From: Curvibacter sp.
Lineage (GTDB): Bacteria > Pseudomonadota > Gammaproteobacteria > Burkholderiales > Burkholderiaceae_C
DNA length: 36,969 nt
Direction: 5' to 3'
Assembly (NCBI GenBank): GCA_019233055.1
Contig: JAFAMV010000102.1
Span: 1 to 36,969, forward strand
Shown: piece after piece, positions 16,778 through 24,533 of the stretch
Layout: each line of letters begins with the position of its first letter
Position numbering within the stretch: position 1 is the stretch's first letter
The notes under the pieces: model-generated
What the model was told of the DNA's origin: nothing
The model's input: only the letters and a program-made list of their open reading frames with translations
The model's database searches: none
Position numbers and translations under genes: made by a program

Positions 16778-17704
16778 ATGAACCTGCGTCAGTTGCGCCA
16801 GTTCATTGCCTTGGCGGAGACCGGCAATTTCCACCGTGCGGCCGAGCGGCTTCACATGGCGCAGCCGCCGCTGTCGGTGTCGATCCGCAAGCTCGAAGAC
16901 GAGCTGGGCAGCGCCCTGTTCGAGCGCAGCCCCGCCGGCGTGGTGCTCACCGGGGCCGGCCAGGCCATGCTGCAGGACGCACGGCGCGCGCTGTTCCACG
17001 CCGACCAATGCCGCCAGGCCGTGCAGGACGCGCGCGAGGGCGAAGGCGGGGTGGTCCGCCTGGGCATCATCGGGTCCTCCACCTACGCCCTGCTGCCCGA
17101 GCTGATCCCCTCGCTGCGCCAGCACCACCCCAAGATCATGATGGAGCTGACCGAGGCCACCACCACCGAGATCCTCGATGGCCTGGTGTCGCGGCGTTTC
17201 GACGCGGGCCTGGTGCGCTACCCCGTGCCGGACCCGGCCGGCTTCGAGCTGCTGCCGCTGGACCGCGACGAGTTCGTGCTCGCGGTGCCCGAGCACAGCC
17301 CGCTGGCCCGGCGCGAGGCGATCGCGCTCAGCGAGGCCGCCGACGAGCCCTTCATCATGTACCCGCAGGCCAAGGTGCCCGGTCTGTCGATGCTGGCCAT
17401 GATGCGCTGCCAGCTCTCGGGCTTCACGCCGCGTGTGGCGCAGGAGGCCATGCAGGTGCAGACCATCCTGAGCCTGGTGGCCACCGGCCTGGGCGTGGGC
17501 CTGGTGGCCGGCGTGGCCCGGCGGGTGATGCCGCTGGGTGTGAAATGCCTGGCGCTGACCGACAACCCCGCCGGCTTTCACGTCGGCATCGCGCTGGTGC
17601 GGCTCCAGGGCCATGCCGACCGCGTGGTGGAGCGCTTCACCCAGCACGCGCTGAAGCTGAGCCGCGAAGCCGCGCCGGCAGATGGGGGCTCGAGGCAGGG
17701 CTGA
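16778..17704 (+). CDS. LysR-family transcriptional regulator (of the acyl-CoA operon)
   Basis: A 308-residue LysR-type regulator. The N-terminal winged helix-turn-helix is MNLRQLRQFIALAETGNFHR through AAERLHMAQPPLSVSIRKLE (residues 1-60), followed by the type 2 periplasmic-binding-like effector domain, starting GVVRLGIIGSSTYALLPELI. Divergently oriented to the eight-gene operon with a 113-base gap, so it most likely senses the acid (or its CoA ester) degraded there. No Shine-Dalgarno is evident before the ATG. A later start would cut into the HTH, so this start stands. Confidence 0.94.
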   Translation: MNLRQLRQFIALAETGNFHRAAERLHMAQPPLSVSIRKLEDELGSALFERSPAGVVLTGAGQAMLQDARRALFHADQCRQAVQDAREGEGGVVRLGIIGSSTYALLPELIPSLRQHHPKIMMELTEATTTEILDGLVSRRFDAGLVRYPVPDPAGFELLPLDRDEFVLAVPEHSPLARREAIALSEAADEPFIMYPQAKVPGLSMLAMMRCQLSGFTPRVAQEAMQVQTILSLVATGLGVGLVAGVARRVMPLGVKCLALTDNPAGFHVGIALVRLQGHADRVVERFTQHALKLSREAAPADGGSRQG

Positions 17705-17809
17705 GATCGGTGCTCAGGGGCAGGACCGCGACGGGCGGCCTCGGCCTTTGCCCGGTCTTCCGGTGCCCCCACGAAGCCAGGGGGCATTGCCAGCCTCCCA
17801 CGCTTCCAA

Positions 17810-17843
17810 AAGATGATGGCCATAATATGACGACCATCATCTT
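17810..17843. promoter_or_regulatory. Operator O1 before tetR
   Basis: A perfect 10-base inverted repeat, AAGATGATGG (17810-17819) and CCATCATCTT (17834-17843), ends 13 bases before the tetR ATG. Its right half, AATATGACGACCATCATCTT (17824-17843), matches operator O2 at 18517-18536 at 18 of 20 positions. Position and sharing with the downstream SDR-MFS genes indicate the binding site of the TetR-family protein encoded next to it, giving autoregulation. Seen directly: the repeats. Inferred: the binding protein. Confidence 0.75.
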
Positions 17844-17856
17844 CTGATCGCAGCAC

Positions 17857-18477
17857 ATGAACCCGCCCAGCAAGACCTCGCGCAAGGAACAGAGCCACGA
17901 GCGCATCCTCGAAGCGGCCAGCCGGGCCCTGCGACGCACAGGCTATGAAGGCGTGGGCGTCGCCGACGTCATGAAAGAGGCGGGCCTGACCCACGGCGGC
18001 TTCTATGCCCATTTCGAGTCGCGCGAGGCCTTGCTGGTCGAGGCACTTGAATTCAGCGGGCGCAGCAGTGCACGCCAACTCGCGGGCAACATCAGCCGGC
18101 GCCGTGGCCGGGGTGCCAGCCCTTTTCGTGCCCTGGTCGAAGCCTATCTGTCGGATGCCCACCTGAACCAATGCGAGCAAGGCTGCGCAGTGGCCGCGCT
18201 GTCCTCCGAGATGCCCCGCCAGGCCGAGTCCTTGCGCGCCGCCTCGGTGCGCCGCATCGAAGGCCTGCTGCAGACCGTGCAGCAGTGCCTGCCCGCCAGC
18301 CCTGCGGCACAGCAGGACGCCCCCAGCATCGTCAGCACCCTGGTCGGGGCCCTGCAGATGGCCCGCACCCTGGGTGCCAATGCCCAGGGCCGGGCCTGGC
18401 TGGCCAGCACCCGCCAGGCCCTGATCGATCGATACGACACCGAGGTCGACGCCAATCCAGGCACGTCGACGCACTGA
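17857..18477 (+). CDS. TetR/AcrR-family transcriptional repressor
   Basis: A 206-residue regulator. The N-terminal HTH is SHERILEAASRALRRTGYEG (about 13-32) plus VADVMKEAGLTHGGFYAHFE (35-54), a textbook TetR recognition helix. The C-terminal ligand domain contains a CEQGC pair (Cys106, Cys110); cysteines in a similar region serve redox/electrophile sensing in NemR, but equivalence here is only suggested. Palindromic operators lie immediately upstream and again before the SDR gene, so it probably represses itself and the SDR-MFS-DUF1330 unit. The inducer is unknown and may be the MFS export substrate. Confidence 0.94.
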   Translation: MNPPSKTSRKEQSHERILEAASRALRRTGYEGVGVADVMKEAGLTHGGFYAHFESREALLVEALEFSGRSSARQLAGNISRRRGRGASPFRALVEAYLSDAHLNQCEQGCAVAALSSEMPRQAESLRAASVRRIEGLLQTVQQCLPASPAAQQDAPSIVSTLVGALQMARTLGANAQGRAWLASTRQALIDRYDTEVDANPGTSTH

Positions 18478-18516
18478 GGGCGGCTCGCCCCTCTCCTTCA
18501 TTTTTCTTCATCAATA

Positions 18517-18536
18517 AATATGACGAACATCATATT
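18517..18536. promoter_or_regulatory. Operator O2 before the SDR-MFS operon
   Basis: The sequence AATATGA-CGAACA-TCATATT is a perfect 7-base-arm palindrome with a 6-base spacer, 31 bases before the SDR ATG. It matches O1 (17824-17843) at 18 of 20 positions, giving the consensus AATATGACGAMCATCATMTT. Two near-identical sites 690 bases apart, each just ahead of a gene in the same cluster, are strong evidence for a shared repressor, presumably the TetR protein between them. Confidence 0.78.
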
Positions 18537-18567
18537 GAATGCCTTCAAACAGCACTGAAAGACCATC

Positions 18568-19263
18568 ATGAAAATAGAAAATGCCAACGTTCTCATCACC
18601 GGGGCCAACCGGGGCATCGGCCTGGCCTTTGCGCGCGAAGCCCTGCGGCGCGGCGCCCGCAAGGTCTATGCGGCGGCCCGCGATCCGGCACAGATCACCC
18701 TGGCCGGCGTGACACCGGTGAAGCTCGACGTCACCCGGGCCGACGAGGTAGCTGCGGCCGCAACCGCTTGCCCGGATGTGTCGGTGCTGATCAACAATGC
18801 CGGCATCGCCCGCCCCGGCGGGCTGCTGGCGCCAGAGGGCCTGGCCTCGCTGCAGGCCCATCTGGACACCAATCTCTTGGGCCCCCTGCGTCTGAGCCAG
18901 GCCTTTGCCCCGGTGCTGGCCGCGCAAGGCGGCGGTGCGGTGCTCAATGTGCTGTCGGTGCTGTCCTGGTTCAACTCTCCGCTGCTGAGCGCCTATGCGG
19001 TGTCCAAGGCGGCGGCCTGGGGGCTGAGCAACGGCCTGCGCAACGAATGGAAGTCCCAGGGCACCCAGGTGCTGAACCTGCACATGGGCTATGTCGACAC
19101 CGACCTGACCCGCGGCTTCGAGGTTGAAAAGACCCCGCCTGAGGAGATCGTCCGGTTGGCCCTGGACGCTTTGGAAGCCGGTGCCAGCGAGGTGCTCGGA
19201 GATGCCCTCACCCAGCAGGTCCGGCAGGGTCTGTCGGCCGAACCCGCGATCTATCTGAGCTAG
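18568..19263 (+). CDS. SDR-family NAD(P)-dependent oxidoreductase
   Basis: A 231-residue classical short-chain dehydrogenase: cofactor motif TGANRGIG (11-18), NNAG (76-79), catalytic YAVSK (Tyr143, Lys147) with Ser in the NVLSVLS strand, and an LHMGYVDTDL segment in place of the usual PGxVxT. It lies 90 bases after tetR, behind operator O2, and its TAG stop overlaps the AGGAGG ribosome binding site of the MFS gene, so the two are translationally coupled. It may reduce a toxic carbonyl compound or the molecule exported by the MFS pump; the substrate is not deducible. Confidence 0.94.
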   Translation: MKIENANVLITGANRGIGLAFAREALRRGARKVYAAARDPAQITLAGVTPVKLDVTRADEVAAAATACPDVSVLINNAGIARPGGLLAPEGLASLQAHLDTNLLGPLRLSQAFAPVLAAQGGGAVLNVLSVLSWFNSPLLSAYAVSKAAAWGLSNGLRNEWKSQGTQVLNLHMGYVDTDLTRGFEVEKTPPEEIVRLALDALEAGASEVLGDALTQQVRQGLSAEPAIYLS

Positions 19264-19271
19264 GAGGCCGC

Positions 19272-20681
19272 ATGTCCCATCCCGCCACCGCCCTGCCGGC
19301 CGCTGCGGCCCGGGCCCCCGCCCACACCTCCGCCTGGACGGTGTTCTGGCTGGTCAGCATCGCCGTGTTCCTGGTGTCGCTGGACAGCACGGTGCTCTAT
19401 GCCGCTTTCGGCACCCTGCGCCAGGCCTTTCCAGAGGCCTCGGCCGCCGACATGTCCTGGGTGCTGAATGCCTATACCGTGGTATATGCCGCCGCGCTGA
19501 TACCGGCAGGCGGGCTGGCCGACGCCCAGGGGCGCAAGCGTGTCTTCCTGATCGGCGTGGCCCTGTTCCTGGCGGCCTCCGCCAGTTGCGGCCTGTCGGG
19601 CTCGGTGGGCGGGCTCATCGCGGCACGGGCCCTGCAGGCCGTGGGCGCGGCCCTGCTCACGCCGGCCTCGCTGTCGCTGGTGCTGGAGGCCTTTCCGAAA
19701 GAGCGGCGGGCGATCGCGGTCAGCCTCTGGGGCGCAGTCGGCGGACTCGCGGCGGCGGTGGGGCCCAGCCTGGGCTCGCTGGTGGTCGATGGCTTCGGCT
19801 GGTCCTGGGCCTTCTACCTGAACCTGCCCCTGGGTCTGATCTCGCTGTGGCGCGGCGTGCGCCTGCTGCCGGTGGTGCCGAAGAAGGGGCACACGCCGCC
19901 GATCGACTGGGTGGGCATGGCGTTGCTGGTGGCGTCGGTGGGGCTGCTGGCCCTGGCCATCACCCAGGCCGATTCACAGGCCTGGAGCCTCTTGCAAAAG
20001 GCCGCGTCGGCCGGCGCCGGGGCGCTGCTGCTGGGGGTCTTCGTGCTCTGGGCCCGTCAGGCCCGGCACCCCCTGGTGGACCTGGGCCTGTTCCGCAACC
20101 CCACCTACAGCAGCGTGAACCTGGCCACGCTCGCCTTCGGCATGGCCTTCGCCATGATGTTCTTTGCCTTCTTCTCGTTCATGACCCAGGTCTGGCACTA
20201 CAGCCTGCCCCAGGCCGGGGTGGCGGTCACGCCGGGGCCGCTGACGGTGGTGCCCACCGCCATCGTGACCGGCCGGCTGGCCGCCCGCTTCGGCCACCGC
20301 CCCTTCCTGGTGGGGGGCGCCTTGATCTATGCATGCAGCAGCCTGTGGCTGCTGCTGGTGCCCGGGCCGGATCCGGCCTACCTCAGCCATTGGCTGCCCG
20401 GTCTGCTGCTCAGCGGCCTGGGCGTCGGCATGGTCCTGCCCTCGTTGACCGGCGCCGCGGTCTCGGGCCTGCCGGCCTCGCACTATGCGGTGGGCAGCGC
20501 GGTGAACCAGGCCACGCGCCAGATCGGTTCGGTGATGGGGGTGGCGCTGACGGTGCTGCTGATCGGCCACAGCGGGCTGGTGCGCGGCGACTTCAGGCCG
20601 GTCTATGCCACCCACATCGCCCTGGCCCTGCTGACGGCCGTGCTCTGCCTGCGCGTGAACACCGGGCCCCGCAGGCACTGA
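19272..20681 (+). CDS. MFS drug exporter, DHA2 (EmrB/QacA-like, 14-TM) family
   Basis: A 469-residue inner-membrane major facilitator, proton antiporter type. TM1 carries the DHA2 hallmark LVSLDSTVLYAAFGTL. The loop after TM2 reads GGLADAQGRKRVFLIG (motif A, GxLaDrxGrkxxl). Motif C-like glycine/proline content appears around GAVGGLAAAVGPSLGSLVVD in TM5, and the many hydrophobic segments fit 12-14 TMs. AGGAGG seven bases before the ATG overlaps the preceding SDR stop. Under probable TetR control through O2. Substrate unknown; relatives export drugs, dyes and aromatic metabolites. Confidence 0.94.
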   Translation: MSHPATALPAAAARAPAHTSAWTVFWLVSIAVFLVSLDSTVLYAAFGTLRQAFPEASAADMSWVLNAYTVVYAAALIPAGGLADAQGRKRVFLIGVALFLAASASCGLSGSVGGLIAARALQAVGAALLTPASLSLVLEAFPKERRAIAVSLWGAVGGLAAAVGPSLGSLVVDGFGWSWAFYLNLPLGLISLWRGVRLLPVVPKKGHTPPIDWVGMALLVASVGLLALAITQADSQAWSLLQKAASAGAGALLLGVFVLWARQARHPLVDLGLFRNPTYSSVNLATLAFGMAFAMMFFAFFSFMTQVWHYSLPQAGVAVTPGPLTVVPTAIVTGRLAARFGHRPFLVGGALIYACSSLWLLLVPGPDPAYLSHWLPGLLLSGLGVGMVLPSLTGAAVSGLPASHYAVGSAVNQATRQIGSVMGVALTVLLIGHSGLVRGDFRPVYATHIALALLTAVLCLRVNTGPRRH

Positions 20682-20728
20682 AAACCATCAACGGCACCGC
20701 TCAACGACACCACTCTCTCAGGAACCCC

Positions 20729-21019
20729 ATGCCCGCCTTTGTCCATATCAACCTTCGTGTCATCGATGCGGCCAGGCAGGCTGCGCTGGCACCTCGTTTC
20801 CGAGCCGCGCTGGAGGAGGCCGGCGGCCGCATCCTCCATTTCGGTCCCGTCGTCGGGGTGCTGGAAGGTGACGACGCGCCCCTGCCTCTGGCCGGCGTTT
20901 TCGAATTTCCGACACTCACGGCGGCTTTGGATTTCTACGCCTCGGAGCGCTACGCCCCGATCAAGGCCGAGCGTCAGGAAGCACAGCAGGCACGGATGTT
21001 TGTCGTCGACGCCGGCTGA
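20729..21019 (+). CDS. DUF1330-like small protein
   Basis: A 96-residue protein, MPAFVHINLRVIDAARQAAL onwards. The C-terminal half, GVFEFPTLTAALDFYASERY followed by APIKAER, matches the pattern of DUF1330 (dimeric ferredoxin-like alpha-beta fold), in which a phenylalanine, an aromatic and a YxxxKxxR motif recur. The biochemical role of DUF1330 is not established. It follows the MFS gene by 47 bases with AGGA before the ATG, so it is probably the last gene of the TetR-controlled unit. This frame stays open far upstream across the MFS gene; that part is a shadow. Confidence 0.8.
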   Translation: MPAFVHINLRVIDAARQAALAPRFRAALEEAGGRILHFGPVVGVLEGDDAPLPLAGVFEFPTLTAALDFYASERYAPIKAERQEAQQARMFVVDAG

Positions 21020-21199
21020 CGCTGACAAGACAGGTGGGTCGGCCTCCGTTCAGGGGTGTCACTGAAGCCCGATCGAGCAGGCCCGGTCGGAGACGGTTTG
21101 ACGACACCGCCTGGTGCCGCGCGTCGGCCCGGCAAGCTCCCTTTCGGCAAGCGTCACTGGGCGCCAATGATGGCCCAGAAGGAACCCGCCAGCCCTTCC

Positions 21200-21220
21200 A
21201 CCTGGTGCGCCCCACCAGGT
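21200..21220. other. Hairpin in the convergent gap between the DUF1330-like gene and the EF-G gene
   Basis: ACCTGGTG and CACCAGGT form an 8-base stem with a 5-base loop in the 240-base convergent gap 21020-21260. Neither strand shows a following T-run, so this is at best a weak or Rho-assisted termination/processing site. Nothing else was recognised in the gap. Confidence 0.3.
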
Positions 21221-21260
21221 CCGGTTCATCAGCCCTGGCCCCGGGGGGCACCGCTTCACT

Positions 21261-23312
21261 TCAGACCAGCAAAGCCACCATCTCGCCCGCCGGCACCACC
21301 CCGTAGTGGTCCAACTGCATCGAGTACTGCGCACGCCCGGAAGACAGTGCGCGCAGGCTGCCGATGTAGCCGAACATCTCCTTCAGCGGCACCTGGGCTT
21401 CTATCGTGGCGGCATTGCCGCGCTGGCCCTGGCCGCGCACCACGCCGCGGCGGCGATGCAGGTCGCCAATGCTGTCGCCCAGGTACTCGGCCGGCGTGAT
21501 GACCTCCACGGCCATCACGGGCTCGAGCACTTGGGGCCCGGCCTTGGCAAAGGCTTCTCGGAAGGCGGCCATGGCCGCCAGTTCGAAGGCCAGCGTCGAG
21601 GAGTCGCGCTCATGGAAACTGCCGTCCACCAGCGTTGCGGCAAAGTCCACGGCGGGGAAGCCCGCCACCCCGCCCATCAAGGCAGCGCGGCGGATGCCGG
21701 CCTCGACGGCGGGAATGAACTCGCGCGGCACCGCACCGCCGACGATGTGGCTTTCAAAGCGGATGCCTTCGCCCCTGGGCAAAGGCGCCAGCTGCAGCTT
21801 CACTTCGGCAAACTGGCCAGGGCCGCCGGATTGCTTCTTGTGCACATGGGTGACCTCGACATGGCGTGAAATGGTTTCGCGGTACGCCACCTGGGGGCGG
21901 CCGACCGACACGTTGACGCCGTGACGTGCGCGCAGCTTCTCGATCGAGACTTCGAGCTGCAGTTCGCCCATGCCGGACAGGATGGTCTGTCCGGATTCAG
22001 CGTCATGCTGCAGCCGCAGGCTCGGGTCTTCGCGCAGCAGAGACTGCAGGGCATTGGACAGGCCTTGCTGGTCCGCGCTCGTCTTGGGCTCGATGGCCAC
22101 GTGGATCACCGGCTCGGGCACGCTGATCTGCTCCAGCACCACGGGATGGGCCGGGTCGCTCAGGGTATGGCCGGTCAGCGTGTCCTTGAGACCCACGACT
22201 GCGGCGATATCGCCCGCCCGCAACTCGTCGTGCTCGATGTGCTTGTCGGCGTGCACCTCGTACAGGCGCGACACACGCTCGGTCTTGCCCGTGCTGGTGT
22301 TGAGTACCACGTCCCCCTTGCCAAGCCGGCCGCTGTAGACGCGCACGAACACCTTGGCGCCATGGTCGTCGGCGACGACCTTGAACGCCAGGGCCGCGAA
22401 CGGATCGCTGGATGATGCGGGCCGGCCTTCACGGCCATGGCGCACGATGTCTTCGGGTGCAGGCAGGTAGTCCACCACAGCATCAAGCAGGGGCTCGACG
22501 CCGCGGTTCTTGAATGCGGAGCCGGCCAATGCGGGCACGAAGGCGCCCGCCAGGACACCCTTGCGGAGGCTTGCACGCAGCATGTCCACGGAGATCTCTT
22601 CGCCATTCACGTAGGCCTGCAGCGCCGTTTCGTCCTGCTCCACGGCCGCTTCCACCAGGCGGGCACGGTGGTGCAGCGCGGGTTCAAGCAGGTCAGCGGG
22701 GACGTCAGCCTCACGGTAGGGGATGCTGGCATCGTCCTTGTCCCAGATGCGGGCCCTCAGGGTGAGCAGATCCACCACGCCGCGGAAGCTGCCCTCCGTG
22801 CCGATCGGGATCTGCAGAGGCACCACGCGCACGCCCAGGCGCTCCTCCATCATGGCCACCACCCGGTGGAAGTCGGCCCCCACGCGATCGAGCTTGTTGA
22901 TGAAGGCGATGCGCGGCACACGGTACTTGTCGGCCAGACGCCAGTTGGTCTCGGTCTGCGGCTCCACGCCAGCGACGCCGTCGAACACGACGACTGCGCC
23001 ATCGAGCACGCGCAGCGAGCGGTTCACCTCGATGTTGAAATCGATGTGGCCGGGCGTGTCGATCAGGTTGAGCTGCGTGCCTTTCCAGTGAACGGTGACC
23101 GCTGCGCTGTTGATGGTGATGCCGCGCTGCTGCTCCTGAGGGTCGAAGTCCATCTGCGCTGTGCCGTCGTGCACTTCGCCGATGCGGTGACTTTCTCCGG
23201 TGTAGAACAGAATGCGTTCGGTGGTCGTGGTCTTGCCCGCGTCGACGTGGGCGATGACACCGATGTTGCGCAGTTGTTCGGTGCTTGTGTGCGGGCGTGA
23301 ATTCTTGGTCAT
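21261..23312 (-). CDS. fusA: Elongation factor G paralogue (stand-alone)
   Basis: A 683-residue translational GTPase that drives tRNA-mRNA translocation and/or ribosome recycling. G1 AHVDAGKT (21-28), switch I RGITI, G3 DTPGH (85-89, catalytic His kept) and G4 NKLD (139-142) are intact. Domain IV keeps [14 protein letters not shown], and domains IV/V keep [20 protein letters not shown] and [20 protein letters not shown]. It is therefore likely active. It is not in a str operon (no rpsL/rpsG/tuf nearby) and differs from canonical EF-G at usually fixed spots, e.g. [15 protein letters not shown] where housekeeping EF-G reads DWMEQEQERGITI. That marks it as a second copy. It lies downstream of an apparent attenuator (23544-23704), which would make it inducible. 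Fusidic-acid or argyrin-type drug tolerance, or recycling specialisation, are possibilities not decided by the sequence. Confidence 0.93.
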   Translation of the reverse strand: MTKNSRPHTSTEQLRNIGVIAHVDAGKTTTTERILFYTGESHRIGEVHDGTAQMDFDPQEQQRGITINSAAVTVHWKGTQLNLIDTPGHIDFNIEVNRSLRVLDGAVVVFDGVAGVEPQTETNWRLADKYRVPRIAFINKLDRVGADFHRVVAMMEERLGVRVVPLQIPIGTEGSFRGVVDLLTLRARIWDKDDASIPYREADVPADLLEPALHHRARLVEAAVEQDETALQAYVNGEEISVDMLRASLRKGVLAGAFVPALAGSAFKNRGVEPLLDAVVDYLPAPEDIVRHGREGRPASSSDPFAALAFKVVADDHGAKVFVRVYSGRLGKGDVVLNTSTGKTERVSRLYEVHADKHIEHDELRAGDIAAVVGLKDTLTGHTLSDPAHPVVLEQISVPEPVIHVAIEPKTSADQQGLSNALQSLLREDPSLRLQHDAESGQTILSGMGELQLEVSIEKLRARHGVNVSVGRPQVAYRETISRHVEVTHVHKKQSGGPGQFAEVKLQLAPLPRGEGIRFESHIVGGAVPREFIPAVEAGIRRAALMGGVAGFPAVDFAATLVDGSFHERDSSTLAFELAAMAAFREAFAKAGPQVLEPVMAVEVITPAEYLGDSIGDLHRRRGVVRGQGQRGNAATIEAQVPLKEMFGYIGSLRALSSGRAQYSMQLDHYGVVPAGEMVALLV

Positions 23313-23543
23313 GGCGAATCGATCTTTCTTGCGGCTGCGCTCGATCCTGCGAGCTGTGGCCGCCTGGTTGGCTGTGTGCCAGCCCAGGCGAGATGGATTC
23401 GCCTTCAGGCTAGCGTTGGATGAGGGTTGTGCTGTCGCCGAAGCCCGGGCGCACGGAACTTAAGCTCCGGCGGTCGCGAATCGTGGCGATCAACTTGTCG
23501 TAGGTACGCATAGAGGTCGATGGAAAACAGGTCTGAAAACAAA

Positions 23544-23573
23544 AAACCCCGGAGGTGCAGCCTGCCGGGGTTT
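23544..23573 (-). terminator. Intrinsic terminator in the EF-G leader
   Basis: On the minus strand AAACCCCGG and CCGGGGTTT form a 9-base perfect stem with a 12-base loop, followed by a run reading TTTTTTGTTTTC. This is a strong Rho-independent terminator for leftward transcription. It lies 50 bases beyond the stop of the 14-codon leader ORF and about 230 bases before the EF-G ATG (23312), with no other gene to terminate. It therefore most likely acts as an attenuator. On the plus strand the stem is followed by TTTGGGGG, so rightward termination is unlikely. Confidence 0.85.
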
Positions 23574-23618
23574 GGGGGACCGGAAGGCGCATGGCCCTCC
23601 GACACGCGATCGAGGGGC
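23561..23618 (-). promoter_or_regulatory. Candidate alternative (antiterminator) RNA stems
   Basis: Between the leader ORF and the terminator three segments can pair in mutually exclusive ways (minus-strand RNA). Segment 1, GCCCCTC (23612-23618), pairs with segment 2, GAGGGC (23594-23599), with one bulge. Segment 2, GGAGGG (23595-23600), also pairs with segment 3, CCTTCC (23582-23587), using one G-U. Segment 3, CCTTCCGG (23580-23587), pairs at 7 of 8 positions with CCGGCAGG (23561-23568), which includes the 5' arm of the terminator. Thus 1:2 would free segment 3 to block the terminator, and 2:3 would allow it. The complementarity is seen; the switching is inferred. Confidence 0.5.
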
Positions 23619-23622
23619 GCAA

Positions 23623-23667
23623 CTAGGTGGCGAACGATGCCTTGATCACGTTGGTGAGAATTTTCAT
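23623..23667 (-). CDS. 14-residue leader peptide (uORF) ahead of the EF-G paralogue
   Basis: ATG at 23667 opens a 14-codon ORF, MKILTNVIKASFAT, ending in TAG just 50 bases before the intrinsic terminator. It shows no run of a single regulatory amino acid (no Trp, His, Leu or Thr repeat), so it does not look like an amino-acid-biosynthesis leader. A consensus-like -10 element ends 8 bases before the ATG, so the transcript would begin at or very near the ATG and the ORF would be leaderless. The best upstream GAGGA is 15 bases away and would not be transcribed. Leader peptides followed by terminators are known ahead of ribosome-protection and ABC-F antibiotic-resistance genes, where ribosome stalling relieves termination. 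The same logic is inferred here. Confidence 0.55.
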   Translation of the reverse strand: MKILTNVIKASFAT

Positions 23668-23675
23668 AAGGCTGA

Positions 23676-23704
23676 ATTATCTTCCTCGCGCAGAAAGCCT
23701 GCAA
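23676..23704 (-). promoter_or_regulatory. Sigma-70-type promoter of the EF-G leader transcript
   Basis: Minus strand: -35 TTGCAG (23699-23704), a 17-base spacer, -10 GATAAT (23676-23681). Both hexamers match the consensus at four or five of six positions with ideal spacing. The predicted start lies at about 23667-23670, at or just before the leader ORF ATG. No other gene on the minus strand lies between this promoter and the EF-G gene. Confidence 0.65.
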
Positions 23705-23871
23705 GCGACGCAGGATTTCTGGCGCCCGCGTACTCGCTCAGGCCCGCGATGGTGGCACTGGACCGCTTGTACTCGCGCAAGCCAGAGGTGGCCTGACACG
23801 ATCCGCCTGCTCGTGGTGTCATCGCTGGGCTGGATCCGGTCTCAGCAGACCGATCGCCGATACTCAGCGGC

Positions 23872-24423
23872 ATGAAGATCCTTGCCCTTTCCGGGAGCCT
23901 GCGTGAAGCCTCCATCAACAGCGCGTTCTGCCGTACCGCGGTTCGGCTCGCGCCGGCCGAGGTGCAGGCTCAGGTCTTTGCAGGCTTGGGGCATCTGTCG
24001 CTTTTCAACCCCGACCTGGAGAACCCTCCGCCACCGGCTGTGCTGACGCTGCGCGAAGCCATCGACGCGGCCGACGCGCTCCTCATCGCAAGCCCCGAGT
24101 ATGCCCATGGCATCAGCGCCGTGATGAAGAATGCCCTCGACTGGCTCGTCAGTTTCGAGGGCACGGTGAACAAGCCGATCGCACTGGTCAACACGTCGCC
24201 TCGAGCCCGCCATGCGTACGATTCGCTGCGCGAGGTGCTGCAGACCATGTCGACGCAGATCGTCGAAGACGCTTCAATCACACTACCGTTGCTCGGTGCC
24301 TGCGTCACCGAAGATGCCATGTTTGCCGCACCGACCGTGCGCCGGGAAATCGCGGCAATCTACGGTGCGTTGGCTGCACATCTGGCCGGGAAAATTGGCG
24401 CTGCGAGCTTCCCGCTCGGTTGA
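23872..24423 (+). CDS. NADPH-dependent FMN reductase-like flavoprotein
   Basis: A 183-residue flavodoxin-like protein of the NADPH-dependent FMN reductase family (SsuE/ChrR/azoreductase-like), cytosolic, reducing flavin, quinones or azo compounds with NAD(P)H. The FMN phosphate loop GSLREASINSAF is at residues 8-19 and the conserved SPEYAHGISAVMKNALDWL follows about residue 76. The start MKILALSGSLR is standard. It is divergent from the EF-G leader promoter, with about 170 bases between. The in vivo substrate is unknown. Confidence 0.9.
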   Translation: MKILALSGSLREASINSAFCRTAVRLAPAEVQAQVFAGLGHLSLFNPDLENPPPPAVLTLREAIDAADALLIASPEYAHGISAVMKNALDWLVSFEGTVNKPIALVNTSPRARHAYDSLREVLQTMSTQIVEDASITLPLLGACVTEDAMFAAPTVRREIAAIYGALAAHLAGKIGAASFPLG

Positions 24424-24533
24424 TGGAACGACTGGCAGCTTTGCGGCGACGAGTTCCTGCCAGCGGACGTCGCAGGTGGGCCCGCCAGGGACAGCTGTCC
24501 GACCCACTGGCCGAGGGGGCTTCCCGATAGACC

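Noticed and set aside
23410-23511. A second small ORF (33 codons, [20 protein letters not shown]...) between the terminator and the EF-G gene
   Set aside because: No Shine-Dalgarno and no further terminator after it; could be a second leader peptide but evidence is too thin to annotate.
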